This document shows, in pieces, positions 52,367 to 64,000 of a stretch of 64,000 bases of DNA; position 1 is the stretch's first letter; every line of letters starts with the position of its first letter. The DNA is taken from contig CM030706.1 of NCBI GenBank assembly GCA_017979445.1, forward strand, positions 30,955,330 to 31,019,329. Direction: 5' to 3'. The notes beneath the pieces were generated by a model. The model ran no database searches. It was not told the DNA's origin and saw only the letters and a program-made list of their open reading frames with translations. This stretch comes from Akebia trifoliata. Lineage: Eukaryota > Streptophyta > Magnoliopsida > Ranunculales > Lardizabalaceae. The position numbers were made by a program, and so were the translations under genes.

Positions 52367-55300
52367 TGTAGACACCCCATTTTTTCTTAAGTCGAGTCTG
52401 AAAACATTAAGAACCTTCTAAGAATGGGCCTGACATAAGGTATTTTTCAAGAAGGGTTTTAAAACCCAATTTTCGAGAAGGTACATGGTCCAAAGGCCAT
52501 TCTAAGAAGGAATTTGAAGCCAAGCCGAGCCTTACCTTTAGCTAAGCCATTTTTAGGTTAACATGTTACTTGGTTAAACCTTAGATCTAGCCAAGGTTGA
52601 ATTTTGGTTAAATTTTGCTTAGTTGAACCTAAGGTTCAGTCAATTCTATTGGGTAGTTGCAAGACTCATGTGTGCTAGAATTTCCTTAAGAGAAATTATT
52701 CCCTAATCCTTCTCCTTAATGTCTTTTTTTTCAAGAAATCCTTTCATTTTACCCTTTTTTCCTCACATTAATTCTCTAAATAATTTTCTCACCTTGTTAT
52801 TTAGGTAATTTCCCAAATCTTCTAACAAAGATTTTTGGTCAAGCCCGAGAGAATTAAGAACCTTCCAATAATGGAATTGACCTAAGGTTTTATTCAAGAA
52901 GGTTTTAAAACTAAATTTTTGAGTTGGCACATGACCCGAAGACTATTTTAAGAGGGAACTGTAAGTCTGGTTGAACTTTACCTTTAGCCAGACTGTTTTT
53001 AGATTCGGCCAAGGTTAAAATGTTGCTTGGTTGAACCTTAGGTCTGGTTAGGGTTGAATTTTTGTTAAATTTTGCTTAGTTGAACCTTAAATTTAACCAA
53101 TTCTATTAGGTAGTTGCAAGACTCATGTGTAGTCGGATTTCTTTAAGAGAAATTATTCCCTAATCCCTTCCTTGATGGCTATTTCATTGAGAAAACCTGT
53201 CATTTTACCATTTTATCCTCACTTTAATTCTCTAAATAACTCCCTCACCTTATTCTTAAGGTAATTTCCCAAATCTTTGAACAAAGACTCTTGATCAAAC
53301 TTGAGAGCATTAAGAATCTTTTGAGAATGGACTAGATGTAAGGTATTTTTTCAAGAAGGGTTGTAAAACCCAATTTTTGAGTAGGAACAGGGCCCGAATG
53401 CCATTTTAAGCCTGGCCGAACCTTACCTTTGGTTAGGTTTTTTTTTTTTTTGGCCTAAGTAAAAATGTTACTTGTTTGAACCTTAGGTCCGGTTAGGGTT
53501 GAATTTTGATTAAATTTTACTTGATTGAACTTTAGGTTCAACTAATTCTATTGGCCAGTTGAAAGACTCATGTGTGCTCGAATTTCCTTAAGAGAAATTA
53601 TTCCCTAATCCATTTTCATAATTGATTTTCCTCAAGAAATTCTTTCATTTTACCTTTGTTATCCTCATTTTAATTCTCTAATAATTTCCTCACCTTGTTC
53701 TTTATATAATTTCTCAAATCTTCTAACAAAGATTCTTGGTTAAGCTTGAAAGCATTAAGAACCTTCCAAGAATGGATTTGACGTAAGATTTTATTCAAGA
53801 AGGTTTTAAAACCCAATTTTCGAGTTGGCACATGATCTGAAGACTATTTTAAGAGGGAATTGTAAGCTTGGTCGAACCTTACCCTCGGCTAGACCTTTTT
53901 TAGATTCGGCCAGAGTTAAAATGTTGCTTGGTTGAATCTTAGGTCTAGTCAGGGTTGAATTTTTGTTAAATTTTGCTTGGTTGAACCTTAATTTAATCAA
54001 TTATATTGGGCAATTGCAAGACTCATGTGTGGTTGAATTTCCTTAAGAGAAATTATTCCTTAATCCCTCTCCTTGATGGCTTTTTCATCAAGAAATCCTT
54101 TCATTTTACCCTTTTGTCCTCACTTTAATTCTCTAAATAATTCCCTCACCTTGTTCTTAAGGTAATTTCCCAAATCTTTTCACAAAGACACTTGATCAAA
54201 CTCGAGAGCATTAAGAACCTTTCGAGAATGGACTAGACGTAAGGTATTTTTCAAGAAGGGTTTTAAAAACCCAATTTTCGAGTACGAATATGGCCTGAAG
54301 ACCATTTTAAGAGAGAATTTTAAGCCTGGCCAAACCTTGCCTTCGGCCAGTGCTAAAATGTTGCTTAGTTGAACCTTAGGTCCAGCTAGGGTTGAATTTT
54401 GATTAAATTTTGCTTGATTGAACCTTAGGTTCAGTCAATTCTATTAGACAGTTGCACGACTATTTTGTGCTCGAATTTCTTTAAGAGAAATTATTCCCTA
54501 ATCTCTCTCGTTAATGGTGTTTTCTTCAATAAATCCTTCCATTTGACCCTTTTATCTCCACTTTAATTTTCTAACCTTGTTCTTCAGGTAATTTTTCAAA
54601 TCTTCTAACAAAGATTCTTGGTCATGCCCAAAGGCATTAAGAACATTCCCAGAATGGACTTGATGTAAGGTATTTTTCAATAAGATTTTAAAATCTAATT
54701 TTCGAGTAGGAACACGGCCTAAAGACCATTTTAAGAGGGAATTTTAAGAATGGCCGAATCTTACCTTCAGCTAGGTTTTTTTTTAAAGTTTGGCCAAGGT
54801 TAAAATGGTTCTTGGTTGAACCTTAGGTTCAGCTAGGGTTTAATTTTGGTTAAATTTTGCTTGGTTGAATCATAGGTTTAGCCAATTCCATTAGGTAGTT
54901 GCAACACTTATGTGTGCTTAAATTTTCTTTAGAGAAATTATTTCCTAATTCCTCTTCTTAATAGATTTTTTCTTAAGATATCTTTTTATTTTACCTTTTT
55001 ATCCTCACTTTAATTCTTTAAATAACTCATTCACTTTGTTCTTTAGGTAATTCTTCAAATCTTCTAACAAAGACTCTTGGTTTCAAGAATGGATTTGACA
55101 TAAGTTATTTTTTAAGGATATTTTAAAATCTAATTTTTGAGTAGACACATGGCCCAATGACCATTTTAAGAGGAAATTTTAAGCCTAGTCAAATTTTACC
55201 TTCAATTAGGCTTTTTATAGGTGAAATCGTCTCGACCCATTTTCACTAAATAGTGAATAGTGGTCCGATTGGTAAATTGAGATTTTTTTTATAAATGGGA

Positions 55301-58300
55301 GTCGCCACCTAGTTTAGGTCTGGGAACCAAAATTAACTCCAAATGGATATGGGTCGATTCAAGGATTAGAGAGATGGGTAAGGGGTCAGATTACGGGTTT
55401 CAGAATGTGTGGGATGTGGGCTACTATGTGAAGAAGATGAAGGTGATAAAGCTGTAAAAAATGTGGTTAAAGAATGAGTGAGATGGGGACTGCTATGTGA
55501 AGAAAAAGAAAATGATAAAGACTGTAGAAAAGAAAGTGTGGTTAAGAAGGGGCAAGATGGGGGTTGTTTATAGGTGGAAAAACTAAGTAAAAAAAATGTG
55601 ATGAAGAGGGCTGAGGAATGTGATTAGTGGGGGGCTGTTTATAGGCTGCTAACAAAAGACTGGAATGGTGTTTGGGGCTATTGTAAGGGCTGAGGAAAAC
55701 AGAAGAAGAAGGAGTATTCAGTTGGGGCTGGTTTTAATGGTGAAGGCGTGAGTGTAAGTATGTTGCTGCAGATTGAAGAAGAAAGTTGTATTTGGTTGAT
55801 GCTATTGAGGACGTTCAAGAGGGAAGTTGCAGCAGGTTTAATGGAGTTAACAGAGGGGGCAGCAAGAGGGCATAGAGAGATAAGTGAAAGAGAAAGAGAA
55901 AGCAGAGAGGAAGATGAGGAGATCAGAGAGATGGCTGCAATGGCCACGTTTCGAAGAGAAGGTTGCTGTCTAGTGACTGTAAGATGAAGCAGAAAGAATG
56001 AAAAACCGATAACAATGGTGGGGGTGATGAAGACGATGACGATGGAGGGAAGAAAACCTGTTGTGCGTGTTGGATATAGAAACAATGAAGGAGACAGTGA
56101 TGAAGAAGAGATCAATTTTCTTTTTTTTCTTTTGTTTTCTCTTCCCTTTTTTTATTTGTTTCCTCTATTACCTGTTCCAAGAACGTCAGTCCCTTGCTTT
56201 GATGGGTTCAAAAATGTCTAATCTCCTCCTTCAAGAGAATATAAGACTCTCTTTTTATAGAGTTCACTTTCTATTTTCTCTTTTTCTAAATTTTCTCTTT
56301 CTTTCCTTTTTGATACTTTTATTTAATTTCTTTTCTTTTTTATTTTATTTGCTTATTTCTTTAACCGAACCAATAGAGAGAATATCTCTTTTTTTGAGTT
56401 TAGAATGAAAGGGACCATGATCCCATACTTCGCAACACGTGGCACATTGGTGGATCATTATTGATTAAATTTTAATTTTTAATTTTGGTTGATGATTTAG
56501 GTTTCAATTTTAATTTTGGTTTGATTTTAATTTGATGGGTTAATTATGTTTCATTTTTTGATCTTGATTGGTTGATTAAATTAAGATTTTAATTCGATTG
56601 GTTGATTGCGTTTTAATTTGAATATCGATTGGTTGATTAAGTTTTAAATTCAAGTTGATTGCTCGATTGGATTTTAATTTCAATGTTAATTAGTTGATCG
56701 GATTTTAATTTCAATCGAATTTTAATTTTAATATTGATGGGTTGATTAAATTTTAGATTGAATGTTGATTTAAATTTTAATTGTTTAATTGTTTAATTTT
56801 AATTGTTTGATTTTAATTGTTTGAATTTGAATTGTTTAATTTTTAATTTGAGTTTTATTTTTAGTTAGATTGGATTTTTAACTGCATTTCGATTTTTATT
56901 ACTTTTTCTTAAAGATCGGGATCTCTAAGTCGAATTTGGATGTTAAGGGGCATTTCGGTCATTTTTATGATTTTTTCCTAAATTTCTCATCAGTTTGGGT
57001 CCCGTTAGACTCAAAATCATGTTTTGAATGCAATGGAGGTACTTTTGAGATTTTTCGGAGGTCCAAAATTCGTGAGGGGTATTTTCGTCATTGTATCGAT
57101 TTTTGTTTGTTTTTGCGAATTTTGGCATGAGATTTCTTTTGGTCCAAAAGTGATTATTTCTAAGTTTCAATGTTGTATTTTCTTAGCGTAGCGAGGTCTT
57201 TAAGTTATCGAATTATGTAATGAACCTAAGCGTACGTACTTACTAAGTCGGGTAGAAAATGTAGCAATCCTAAGCGTGCGTAATTCTATGTAGCGTGGTA
57301 AGGAGAAAGAAATGAATAGAATTAGAAGATAGAAGGAATTGGAAGGAGGTTTCTCACAACTTTTCGAGTTCTTTGTGCTCATCATTAGGAATCCACAGCA
57401 ACCGGGTGACGGATCGCCAAGTCAGGCGGATGAAAAAATGGGGAGTCTACAATATGTTCGGCCAGGGTTATAATGTTGCTTGGTTGAACATTAGGTCCAG
57501 CTAGGGTTGAATTTTGATTAAATTTTACTTGGTTGAACATTAGGTTCAGCTAATTCTATTGGACAGTTGCAAGACTAATATATGCTTGAATTTTGTTAAG
57601 AGAAATTATTCCCTAATCTCTCTCTTTTATGGCTTTTTCCTCAAGAAATCCTTTCATTTTATCATTTATCTTCACTTTAATTCTCTAAATAATTTTCTCA
57701 CTTTGTTCTTTAGGTAATTTCTCAAATTTTCTAACAAAGACTCTTGGTTAAGCTCAAGAGCAATAAGAACCTTCCGAGAATGGACTTTACGTAAGGTATT
57801 TTTCAAGAAGGTTTTAAAACCCAATTTTCGAGTAGGCACATGACCCAAATACCATTTTAAGAGGAAATTTTAAGCTTGATTAAACCCTTTACCTTTGGCC
57901 AGGCTTTTTTAAAGTTTGGCCAGGGTTAAAATGTTGCTTGGTTGAACCTTAGGTCCAATGAGAGTTGGAATTTGGTTAAATTTTTCTTGGTCAAACCTTT
58001 GGTTCAACTAATTTTATTGGGCAGTTGCAAGACTCTTGTGTGCTCGAATTTTCTTAAAGAAATCATCCCCTAATCCCTCTCCTTAATGGAGTTTTTCTCA
58101 AGAAATCATTTCATTTTAACTTTTTATACTCATTTTAATTCTCTAAATAACTCCCTCACCTTGTTCTTCAAGTAATTTTCCAAATCTTCTAACATAGACT
58201 CTTGGTCAAGCCCGAGAGCATTAAGAACCTTTCAAGAATGGACTTGACTTAAGGCATTTTTCAAGAAGGTTTTAAAACCCAATTTTCGAGTAGGCATATG

Positions 58301-59640
58301 GCCCAAATACTATTTTAAAAGGGAATTTTAAGCCTGGTAGAACCTTACCTTCGGTTAGTTTTTGTTTAGGTTTGGCTAAGGTTAAAATGTTGCATGGTTG
58401 AACCTTAGGTCCTGTCAATGTTGAATTTTTGTTAAAATTTTCTTGGTTGAACCTTAAGTTCAACCAATTCTATTGGGTAGTTGCAAGACTTATGTGTGCT
58501 CGAATTTCCTTAAGAGAAATTATTCCCTAATCCCTCTTCTTAATTGATTTTTTCCTCAAGAAATCCTTTCATTTGACCCTTTTATCCTCATTTTAATTCT
58601 CTAATAATTTTCTCACCTTGTTCTTCAAGTAATTTCCCAAATCTTCTAACAAAGACTCTTGGTCAAGCCTGAGAGCATTACAAATTTGCAGAGAATGAAC
58701 TTGACATAAGGTATTTTTCAAGAAAGTTTTAAAACCTAATTTTTGAGTAGGCACATGGCCCAAATGCCATTTTAAGAGGGAATTTTAAGCCTTGTCGAAC
58801 CATACCTTCGTCCAAGGTTAAAATGTTGTTTGGTTGAACCTTAGGTCCAACCAATGTTGAATTTTAGTTAAATTTTCTTCGGCCAAGGTTAAAATGTTGT
58901 TTGGTTGAACCTTAGGTCCAACCAATGTTGAATTTTAGTTAAATTTTGCTTGGTTGAACCTTAAGTTTAGCCAATTCTATTAGGTAATTACAAAACTCAT
59001 GTGTGGTTGAATTTCTTTAAGAGAAATTATTCTCTAATCCCTCTCCGTAATGGTTTTTTTCTCAAGAAATTATTTCATTTTACCATTTTATCCTCACTTT
59101 AATTCTTTAAATAATTTTCTCACCTTGTTTTCAAGTAATTTCCCAAATCTTCTAATAAAGACTCTTGGTCAAACCCGAGAGCATTAAGAACCTTTCAAGA
59201 ATTGACTTGACATAATGTATTTTTCAAGAAGGTTTTAGAACCCATTTTTTGAGTAGCCACATGGCCTGAAGGACATTTTAAAAGGATATTTTAAGCCTAA
59301 TCAAATCTTACATTTGGCCAGACCATTTTTAGGTTCAATCAGGGCTAAAAGTTTGTTTGGCTGAACCTTAGGTTCGGCGAGGGTTGAATTTTTGTTAAAT
59401 TTTGCTTGGTCAAACCTTAGGTTCAACCAATTCTATTGGGCAGTTACAAGATTCATGTGTGCTCGAATTTCCTTAAGAGAAATTATACCCTAATCATTTT
59501 CCTTAATGACTTTTCCCTAAAGAAATCTCTTCATTTTACCCTTTTATCCCTACTTTAATTCTCTAAATAATTCCCTCTCCTTATTCTTCAGATAATTTCC
59601 CAAATCTTCTATTAAAGACTCTTGGTTAAGATTGGTCCCC
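52367..59640 (+). repeat. Tandem array of about 450 bp units headed by a TGTAGACACC terminus
   Basis: Starts TGTAGACACCCCATTTTTTC after ATAAA, then repeats units marked by 'actcttggtcaagcccgaga' at 52386, 52830, 53287, 53726, 54183, 54610, 55069, 57737, 58193, 58651, 59157 and 59614. That is eleven units of 427-506 bp. Each contains 'cattaagaacctt', 'aaggttttaaaacccaattt', 'cggccaaggttaaaatgttg' and 'aagagaaattattccctaat'. The unit from 58651 holds a 70-bp internal duplication, which explains its 506 bp. A 2.23-kb element interrupts the seventh unit. No coding frame. The 3' end of the parent element is not recognised. Confidence 0.85.
55222..57451 (-). mobile_element. TGTAGACACC-family LTR element inserted in the 450-bp array, TSD ATAGG/ATATG
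   Basis: On - it starts TGTAGACTCCCCATTTTTTC and ends 'gagacgatttca'. ATAGG (55217-55221) and ATATG (57452-57456) form a 5-bp TSD with one mismatch. Removing 2,230 bp plus one TSD restores a unit of 433 bp, within the array's normal spacing, which confirms the borders. It has 'gggagtcgccacctagttta' near the left end. ORFs at 55678-56115 and 56061-56408 are low-complexity. Probable solo LTR. Confidence 0.8.
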
Positions 59641-60810
59641 ACATGAGTTCAATTATTGCATTAATCCTATCTTGTTAGAATTAAATGAAGGTGATTTACT
59701 CTTGTGCACATTGATCCTATTTTCAATTCTACAACTTTTCCTACGATTCAAGGTAATTTGACCATCTTCTAAGGATTACGACCATTCTATCCACCCTAGA
59801 AAATTCTTTAGAACTTGTGCCTAATGACCCTTTAACCCTTAGTTTGTTGGAGACCCTCTCAAGAGAATTGATCAATTTATCCAAAAAACAATCACATAAT
59901 TGTATGCCATTTGGTCTAATTCTCTTCAATTTGACTTAAGGTTAATGTCTTAGAACCATTAGAGGTGATTGTCACCAATGAGAACCATTGTAAGCTCTAT
60001 TGGGTCTTGGAACTCTCTTACCCAATTGAACATGAGTTACATAATCTCCTTTTTCTAGGGTGCATGAGTTATCAATTTCTATTATCTTAGAAGACAATGT
60101 GGTACGTGGGATTTCCTGATCCTCATTATCCTTGGTCACCCCACTATCCTTAACAGCCCCATCTTCCATCTTATCCTTCTCAGCATCACCTTCAACATTG
60201 TCCATAATATCACCACTTATACCACCAACCTTTTGATCATCGTTCTCCTTAGTCATCTCAACATCCCCCTGAACCATCCTCTCCACAGCATTCTCATCAA
60301 CCCTTCTATCCACCACATCTTCTTCAACCCCATATCCTCAACATCCTTCATTTTCTCACCACCTCTATTCTTCTCAACATCACTACCACCATTTTCCACC
60401 CCATGGATCCTAGAACCACCATCTATATCATCATTCCTTCTCCCATCATTATCTTTTTTGTTTTTTTCAAGTAAAACTACTCTTCCCTCCAAAAAGTCAC
60501 ATTGTCTTCTAAATCACAAACATTTTTTTGAAGACTTATTACAAGTTTTGTGAGATCCCTCCTTGCATAAGTTTTGAGTCTTTTCACTGCCTTACCATTA
60601 TTGTCTTCATCCTTCCTACTCTTCTCAACATCCTATTGAAGCCTCATCTCCACAACATTCCCTTAAACCACCATTTCCACAACATCATCTTCAGCCTCTT
60701 ATCCACCACATCCTCCTCAACACACTTCTCCTCAACATCTTCCATCTCCTCATCAACAATATCCAAATTCATTTCCCTCCCCTTCCCCCTTCATCTACCT
60801 TTTCCCCTCA
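59641..60810 (-). pseudogene. Possible C-terminal remnant of the MULE-borne gene, acidic
   Basis: On - the frame at 60316-59972 encodes an acidic, repetitive stretch ('VERMVQGDVEMTKENDD', 'VGGISGDIMDNVEGDAEKD', 'MEDGAVKDSGVTKDNEDQE'). Opposite-strand ORFs are Ser/Pro/His-rich shadows. It lies downstream, on the same strand, of the DUF1985-like remnant, from which the LTR element at 60816-62325 separates it. Acidic tails are common in such transposon genes. The assignment is a guess from position and composition. Confidence 0.3.
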
Positions 60811-60815
60811 CTATC

Positions 60816-62325
60816 TGTAGACACCCCATTTTTTGCACTCGCCTGATTAATCAACTCGTCAACCCGATTGCAAGGGTCCCAATGATGGATGATTATTCTA
60901 ATGCTATATATGTTACTAGATATGTTTCAGAAATTCAGATGAGGTATCTCAAACTAACAAAACTGTAGAAACCACGCTATGCTAGGAAAATATAATCCCA
61001 AAAACATAGAAATCATCATCTTGCAGACAAAAAGAAGCTTTACGATAAAAATCACTTAAAAATGATCAAATTACCAAAATACCTCTAATCTCAAAACATC
61101 CTTAGAGCCTACATTACGCTTAGAAAAATCCTTTCAAACACATAAAATAATAAATCGAAACCAAATAAACCATTTCACCAATTTTCACAAAATTACAAAA
61201 ATACCCCTTATAATATTCACGACCATTTCGCACAAAAATTTCATAAATGACATAAACTAATATTTCCATTGAATTCTTTACGAAAAATCGATTCCAAAAC
61301 ATCCTGGAACATTGAAAAACGACTTAAAATGCAAAAAGTCATCTCCGAGGGCAAAACGGTAATTTAACAATTAAAATTTTTAAAATTAATAATTAAAACA
61401 TTAATTAATGTAAAGTTAAATCCTAATTAAAATTAAAGTCAATCAACTAAGACTTAAGTCAAAATCCTAAAATCTAGTCAATTAAGTAAGACTTAAGTCA
61501 AAATTCTAAATCAAGTCAATCAAGTAAGACTTAAGTCAAAACCTTAAATTCTAGTGAGACTTAAATCAAACCCTAATCAATCTAATAAGACCAAAGTCAA
61601 ACCCTAACCCTAAAAGAATTCTAATCTAACTCTAAAATTATCTAAAAGAAACATAATCTAACTCTAAAACTATCTAAAAGAAATATAATCTAACTCTAAT
61701 TCTATCTAAAAAGTTCTTAAAAAAATCTATAAATAGGGGTCTCTACAACCTATTTTCGTATCGAAGAGAAAATCATAGAAAAAGTAAGTAAAAAAGTCTC
61801 CCCAACCTTCCCAAAATCCTAATTTTGAAGTCCTAACTCCTTACCTAACACTAAACCCCAACTTTTGCTCAAAAAATACCCATAAATTCTTCAAAAACAC
61901 CCAGAAATCCATCAAAAATTAGGAAACACTTAGATCTAAGGAGAAGATACTTCATCTTGGAGATCTGAAGCTGATCCAATAATAGAAAACGAAGTAAGGA
62001 ATCTCTCCGCCAGCTCTGAGGGAACTATCGTTGTGATCATCTAGGTATTTTTCATTCTTATTTTTTTTAATTATTTATTTAGGTATTTTAGCAATGTAAT
62101 TTTATTTGAGAAAAATAGAGACCGGCGTTTGCTGGGCGGGGTTGGTACCTAACACCTTCCAACCCCGTAATGTGATTCCCGGACCCGTATTTTCTTTCGT
62201 AGATTAGTATTATTTACCTTTTAGAGTCAATGTTCGGTTCCTAGACCGTAATAACTAGGTGGCGACTCCCAAACCTTAAAAATCAAAAGCGGATCCGTGC
62301 ACCCCACAGATCGAGGGCACTTTCA
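60816..62325 (+). mobile_element. TGTAGACACC-family solo-LTR-like element, TSD CTATC
   Basis: Starts TGTAGACACCCCATTTTTTG and ends 'gagggcactttca'. CTATC flanks it at 60811-60815 and 62326-62330. Near its end it has 'tacctaacaccttccaac', 'gtaataactaggtggcgact' and 'gcggatccgtgcacccc', blocks shared with the 36468-38342 element and in reverse with 55222-57451. No coding sequence. It contains a tandem series of 'agtcaatcaagtaagactta' units at 61430-61610. Confidence 0.75.
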
Positions 62326-62768
62326 CTATCTCACTCCCACTATTCTCCTGAACTTTCTTTACTTTCCCTTTGTTTTTCTTCTTCTTCTCTTCTTCCCATA
62401 TATGTATTGTTGATCCATCTACAGAAGCTTTTAATTTGTTTTACCAATCTTGGTTCATCTTCTTTTCCTTGTGCCTTCTGCGAATACAAAATATAAGAAT
62501 TTATCAAAAAAATAATGAACAAGTTAATGTAAATAAGTTATGCTCCTATTTACCCAATAGGTCTTGGCCTATTTCAGAGGATTGTATGTTTTAATTAATT
62601 TTTCATCAATCTGAATTGTATCTAAATTCAAAACATCCTTAATAAATTTGTCTTTCTTCTCACTTTCTATCAACTTCAAATTTCTTAGAACTTGTGAGCA
62701 AAATTTTAAATTCTATTAAACATTTATACAATAATTTTTTTTATTAAAATTAAATATATATTTTTACC

Positions 62769-63480
62769 TTGCATTATTTCAAAATATCCTCATCAGCCTT
62801 ATCCCAAAAAAATGTTGTGGATTCCCATTTCTTTGTAAACCATCATTCCCCATGGATATTATATATAGCCCTACCAACCACTTCTCCAAGTGTTATCATG
62901 GCTTATCCCAAATCTTTGTACACCATCATTCCCCATGGATATTCATTAAAGGTGTCTAAATCGTTGATAAACTCAACGTATATTGGCAAGATGGCGTTGT
63001 TGCCAATTGGGAGTAAAACAATACCGATAACATAGAGAAAACTCAACTTCAAAAAATCATCAGAAGAAATCTCTGGGTCTCCAACGCAACTGAAACATAC
63101 TTGGTAAGAATCTTCTAAGAAGTGGGGTAGTATGTCTGTCTTATGGTTTTCTTATCCTTCTCAAGTGATTGGAGTACAACCTCCTTATCTGCCACACATC
63201 TTAATCATAATATAAGGGTAACATCTAGTAGGGTAATCTTTAAATCTTCATCACCAAAATAAAATGACAACATTGGTTGAATTTTTTCCATCAAAACTGT
63301 TATTGTATAATCTTCATTGCCTTCAATTTGTATAATTTACCAAAGTGCGTATCTTTAAATGCCTTGGTTTGTTCTTTAGTTAAACCGTCAAAAAATTTGA
63401 TAAGGTTACCAATACTTGAACAGAGTGTTCCTTTCCCCTATAATATTGATAATAAAAAAAATAATACATACCTTTGACTT
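62769..63480 (-). pseudogene. DUF1985-like transposon-gene remnant
   Basis: On -, broken frames give 'GNLIKFFDGLTKEQTKAFKD' near 63400, 'IEGNEDYTITVLMEKIQPML' and 'SFYFGDEDLKITLLDVTLIL' near 63240-63330, and 'NAILPIYVEFINDLDTFNEY' followed by 'PWGMMVYKDLG' near 62925-63000, then 'GRAIYNIHG'. The 'DLD.FN.YPWG' pattern and the leading 'LT.EQ..A....HFG.L..L' are what I remember from the DUF1985 proteins that plant MULEs carry, often fused to Ulp1-like protease domains. No protease part is seen here. At least four stops or frameshifts. It faces the mudrA pseudogene. Confidence 0.5.
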
Positions 63481-63544
63481 CAATACCACGATATAACTGC
63501 ACCATTTTATACAATAATCAAGGATTTTTAGTATAAAAAAAATT

Positions 63545-63965
63545 ATTTAGTTAAATAAATTACCATCAAGTTCAATAATATTACTATTGAATTCGATGAT
63601 ATTACCAAATTACATTTTCTGTGAAGGTTTGTTCACAATATCATTGCCATTGAGTTCATATTATAATTATATTACAATCGAGTTCATAATTTAATTACAC
63701 ATTAACTCGATGGTATTATATTACAATTGAGTTTATAATTCAACTGGTATATATGAACTCGATGATAATTATATTACAATCAAGTTCATAATTTTATTAC
63801 ATATGAACTAGATGGTAATTTAGTTACCATCGAGTTCATATTATTATACTTTTTGTGAAGGATTGTTCACAGTATCATTACCATCGAGTTCATAATTCAA
63901 TTAGTACATATGAACTCAATGGTAATTTAATTATCGTCGAATTCATATTATTAATACTATTGAAC
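63545..63965. repeat. GTCGAGTTC-type repeats, right margin of the MULE
   Basis: At least ten units of 'attaccatcgagttcataat' / 'tatgaactcgatggtaatt' in both orientations, with 'tgtgaaggtttgttcacaat' and 'tgtgaaggattgttcacagt'. They continue to the window end, so the element boundary lies beyond it. Confidence 0.7.
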
Positions 63966-64000
63966 TTTGATGTTGTAAACAATGAACATTTGTCTTCTCC

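Larger units (their letters stand above)
39890..64000. mobile_element. Remains of a large MULE with two genes, expanded by nested insertions
   Basis: A mudrA-like pseudogene on + near the left and a DUF1985-like transposon-gene remnant on - near the right face each other, and repeats containing GTCGAGTTC lie outside both (39895-40010 and 63545-63965) and between them (44460-45208, 51995-52190). The phrase 'gaactcaatggtaatttaat' followed by 'tatcgtcga' occurs at both margins (39938 and 63912). The nested elements (45214-51989, 52367 to about 59640, 60816-62325) have their own TSDs. The outer TIR ends are not resolved and the right end lies outside the window, so unity of the element is an inference. 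Confidence 0.5.

Noticed and set aside
55678..56408. ORFs of 145, 79 and 115 codons
   Set aside because: Ser/Leu- or Phe-rich, low-complexity, on both strands of an LTR interior, without family resemblance.
60233..60968. Ser/Pro/His-rich + strand ORFs of 106 and 146 codons
   Set aside because: Antisense of an acidic minus-strand frame; the second ORF runs across the LTR insertion border at 60816.

Overview
The window is nuclear DNA of a flowering plant, probably a eudicot. The support is an intronless plant organellar-type PPR gene, a many-exon plant-specific WD40 inositol 5-phosphatase with canonical GT/AG introns, AT-rich intergenic DNA, and plant transposon families (hAT, MULE, TGTAGACACC-type LTRs, L1-type LINEs, a tRNA-derived SINE). 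The species cannot be named from sequence alone. Only two host genes look intact; most of the rest is nested mobile DNA.

1-2,911: a single-exon PPR gene (653-2470, +; PLS class with E/E+ tail, closest in memory to Arabidopsis At1g50270) with short flanks. 2,912-16,431: an hAT-like element (8-bp target duplication GGTCCATC/GGTCCGTC) swollen to 13.5 kb by at least 15 foldback elements, nearly all separated only by (TA)n runs. These share a core hairpin but carry several different terminal sequences. One is a 5.5-kb foldback whose 2-kb arms carry mirrored exons resembling the C-terminal part of a plant RNA exonuclease (SDN5 type).

17,538-33,134 (-): a complete 11-exon gene for a type II inositol polyphosphate 5-phosphatase with N-terminal WD40 repeats (5PTase12/13 group, 1,130 residues in my model, all catalytic motifs present). 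Its introns hold LINE and copia remnants and a second group of foldback elements lying 78 bp from exon 1. 33,417-34,458 is an hAT-like element just upstream of it.

34,459-39,890: intergenic DNA with a small foldback element, a probable solo LTR (TSD GTGTT) and a 577-bp hAT-like element. From about 39,890 to the window end: remains of a MULE, with a mudrA-like transposase pseudogene on + (40,271-44,445) and a DUF1985-like transposon-gene remnant on - (62,769-63,480), repeats containing GTCGAGTTC at the visible margins and in the middle, and later insertions: a TGTAACGCC...GGTATTACA LTR element (TSD TTATT) that itself holds another LTR element and a SINE; an 11-unit array of about 450 bp units interrupted by a 2.23-kb element; and a further LTR element (TSD CTATC).

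The two host genes show no functional connection. No rRNA, functional tRNA or CRISPR array was seen. Family names rest on recognition by eye, not on database searches.
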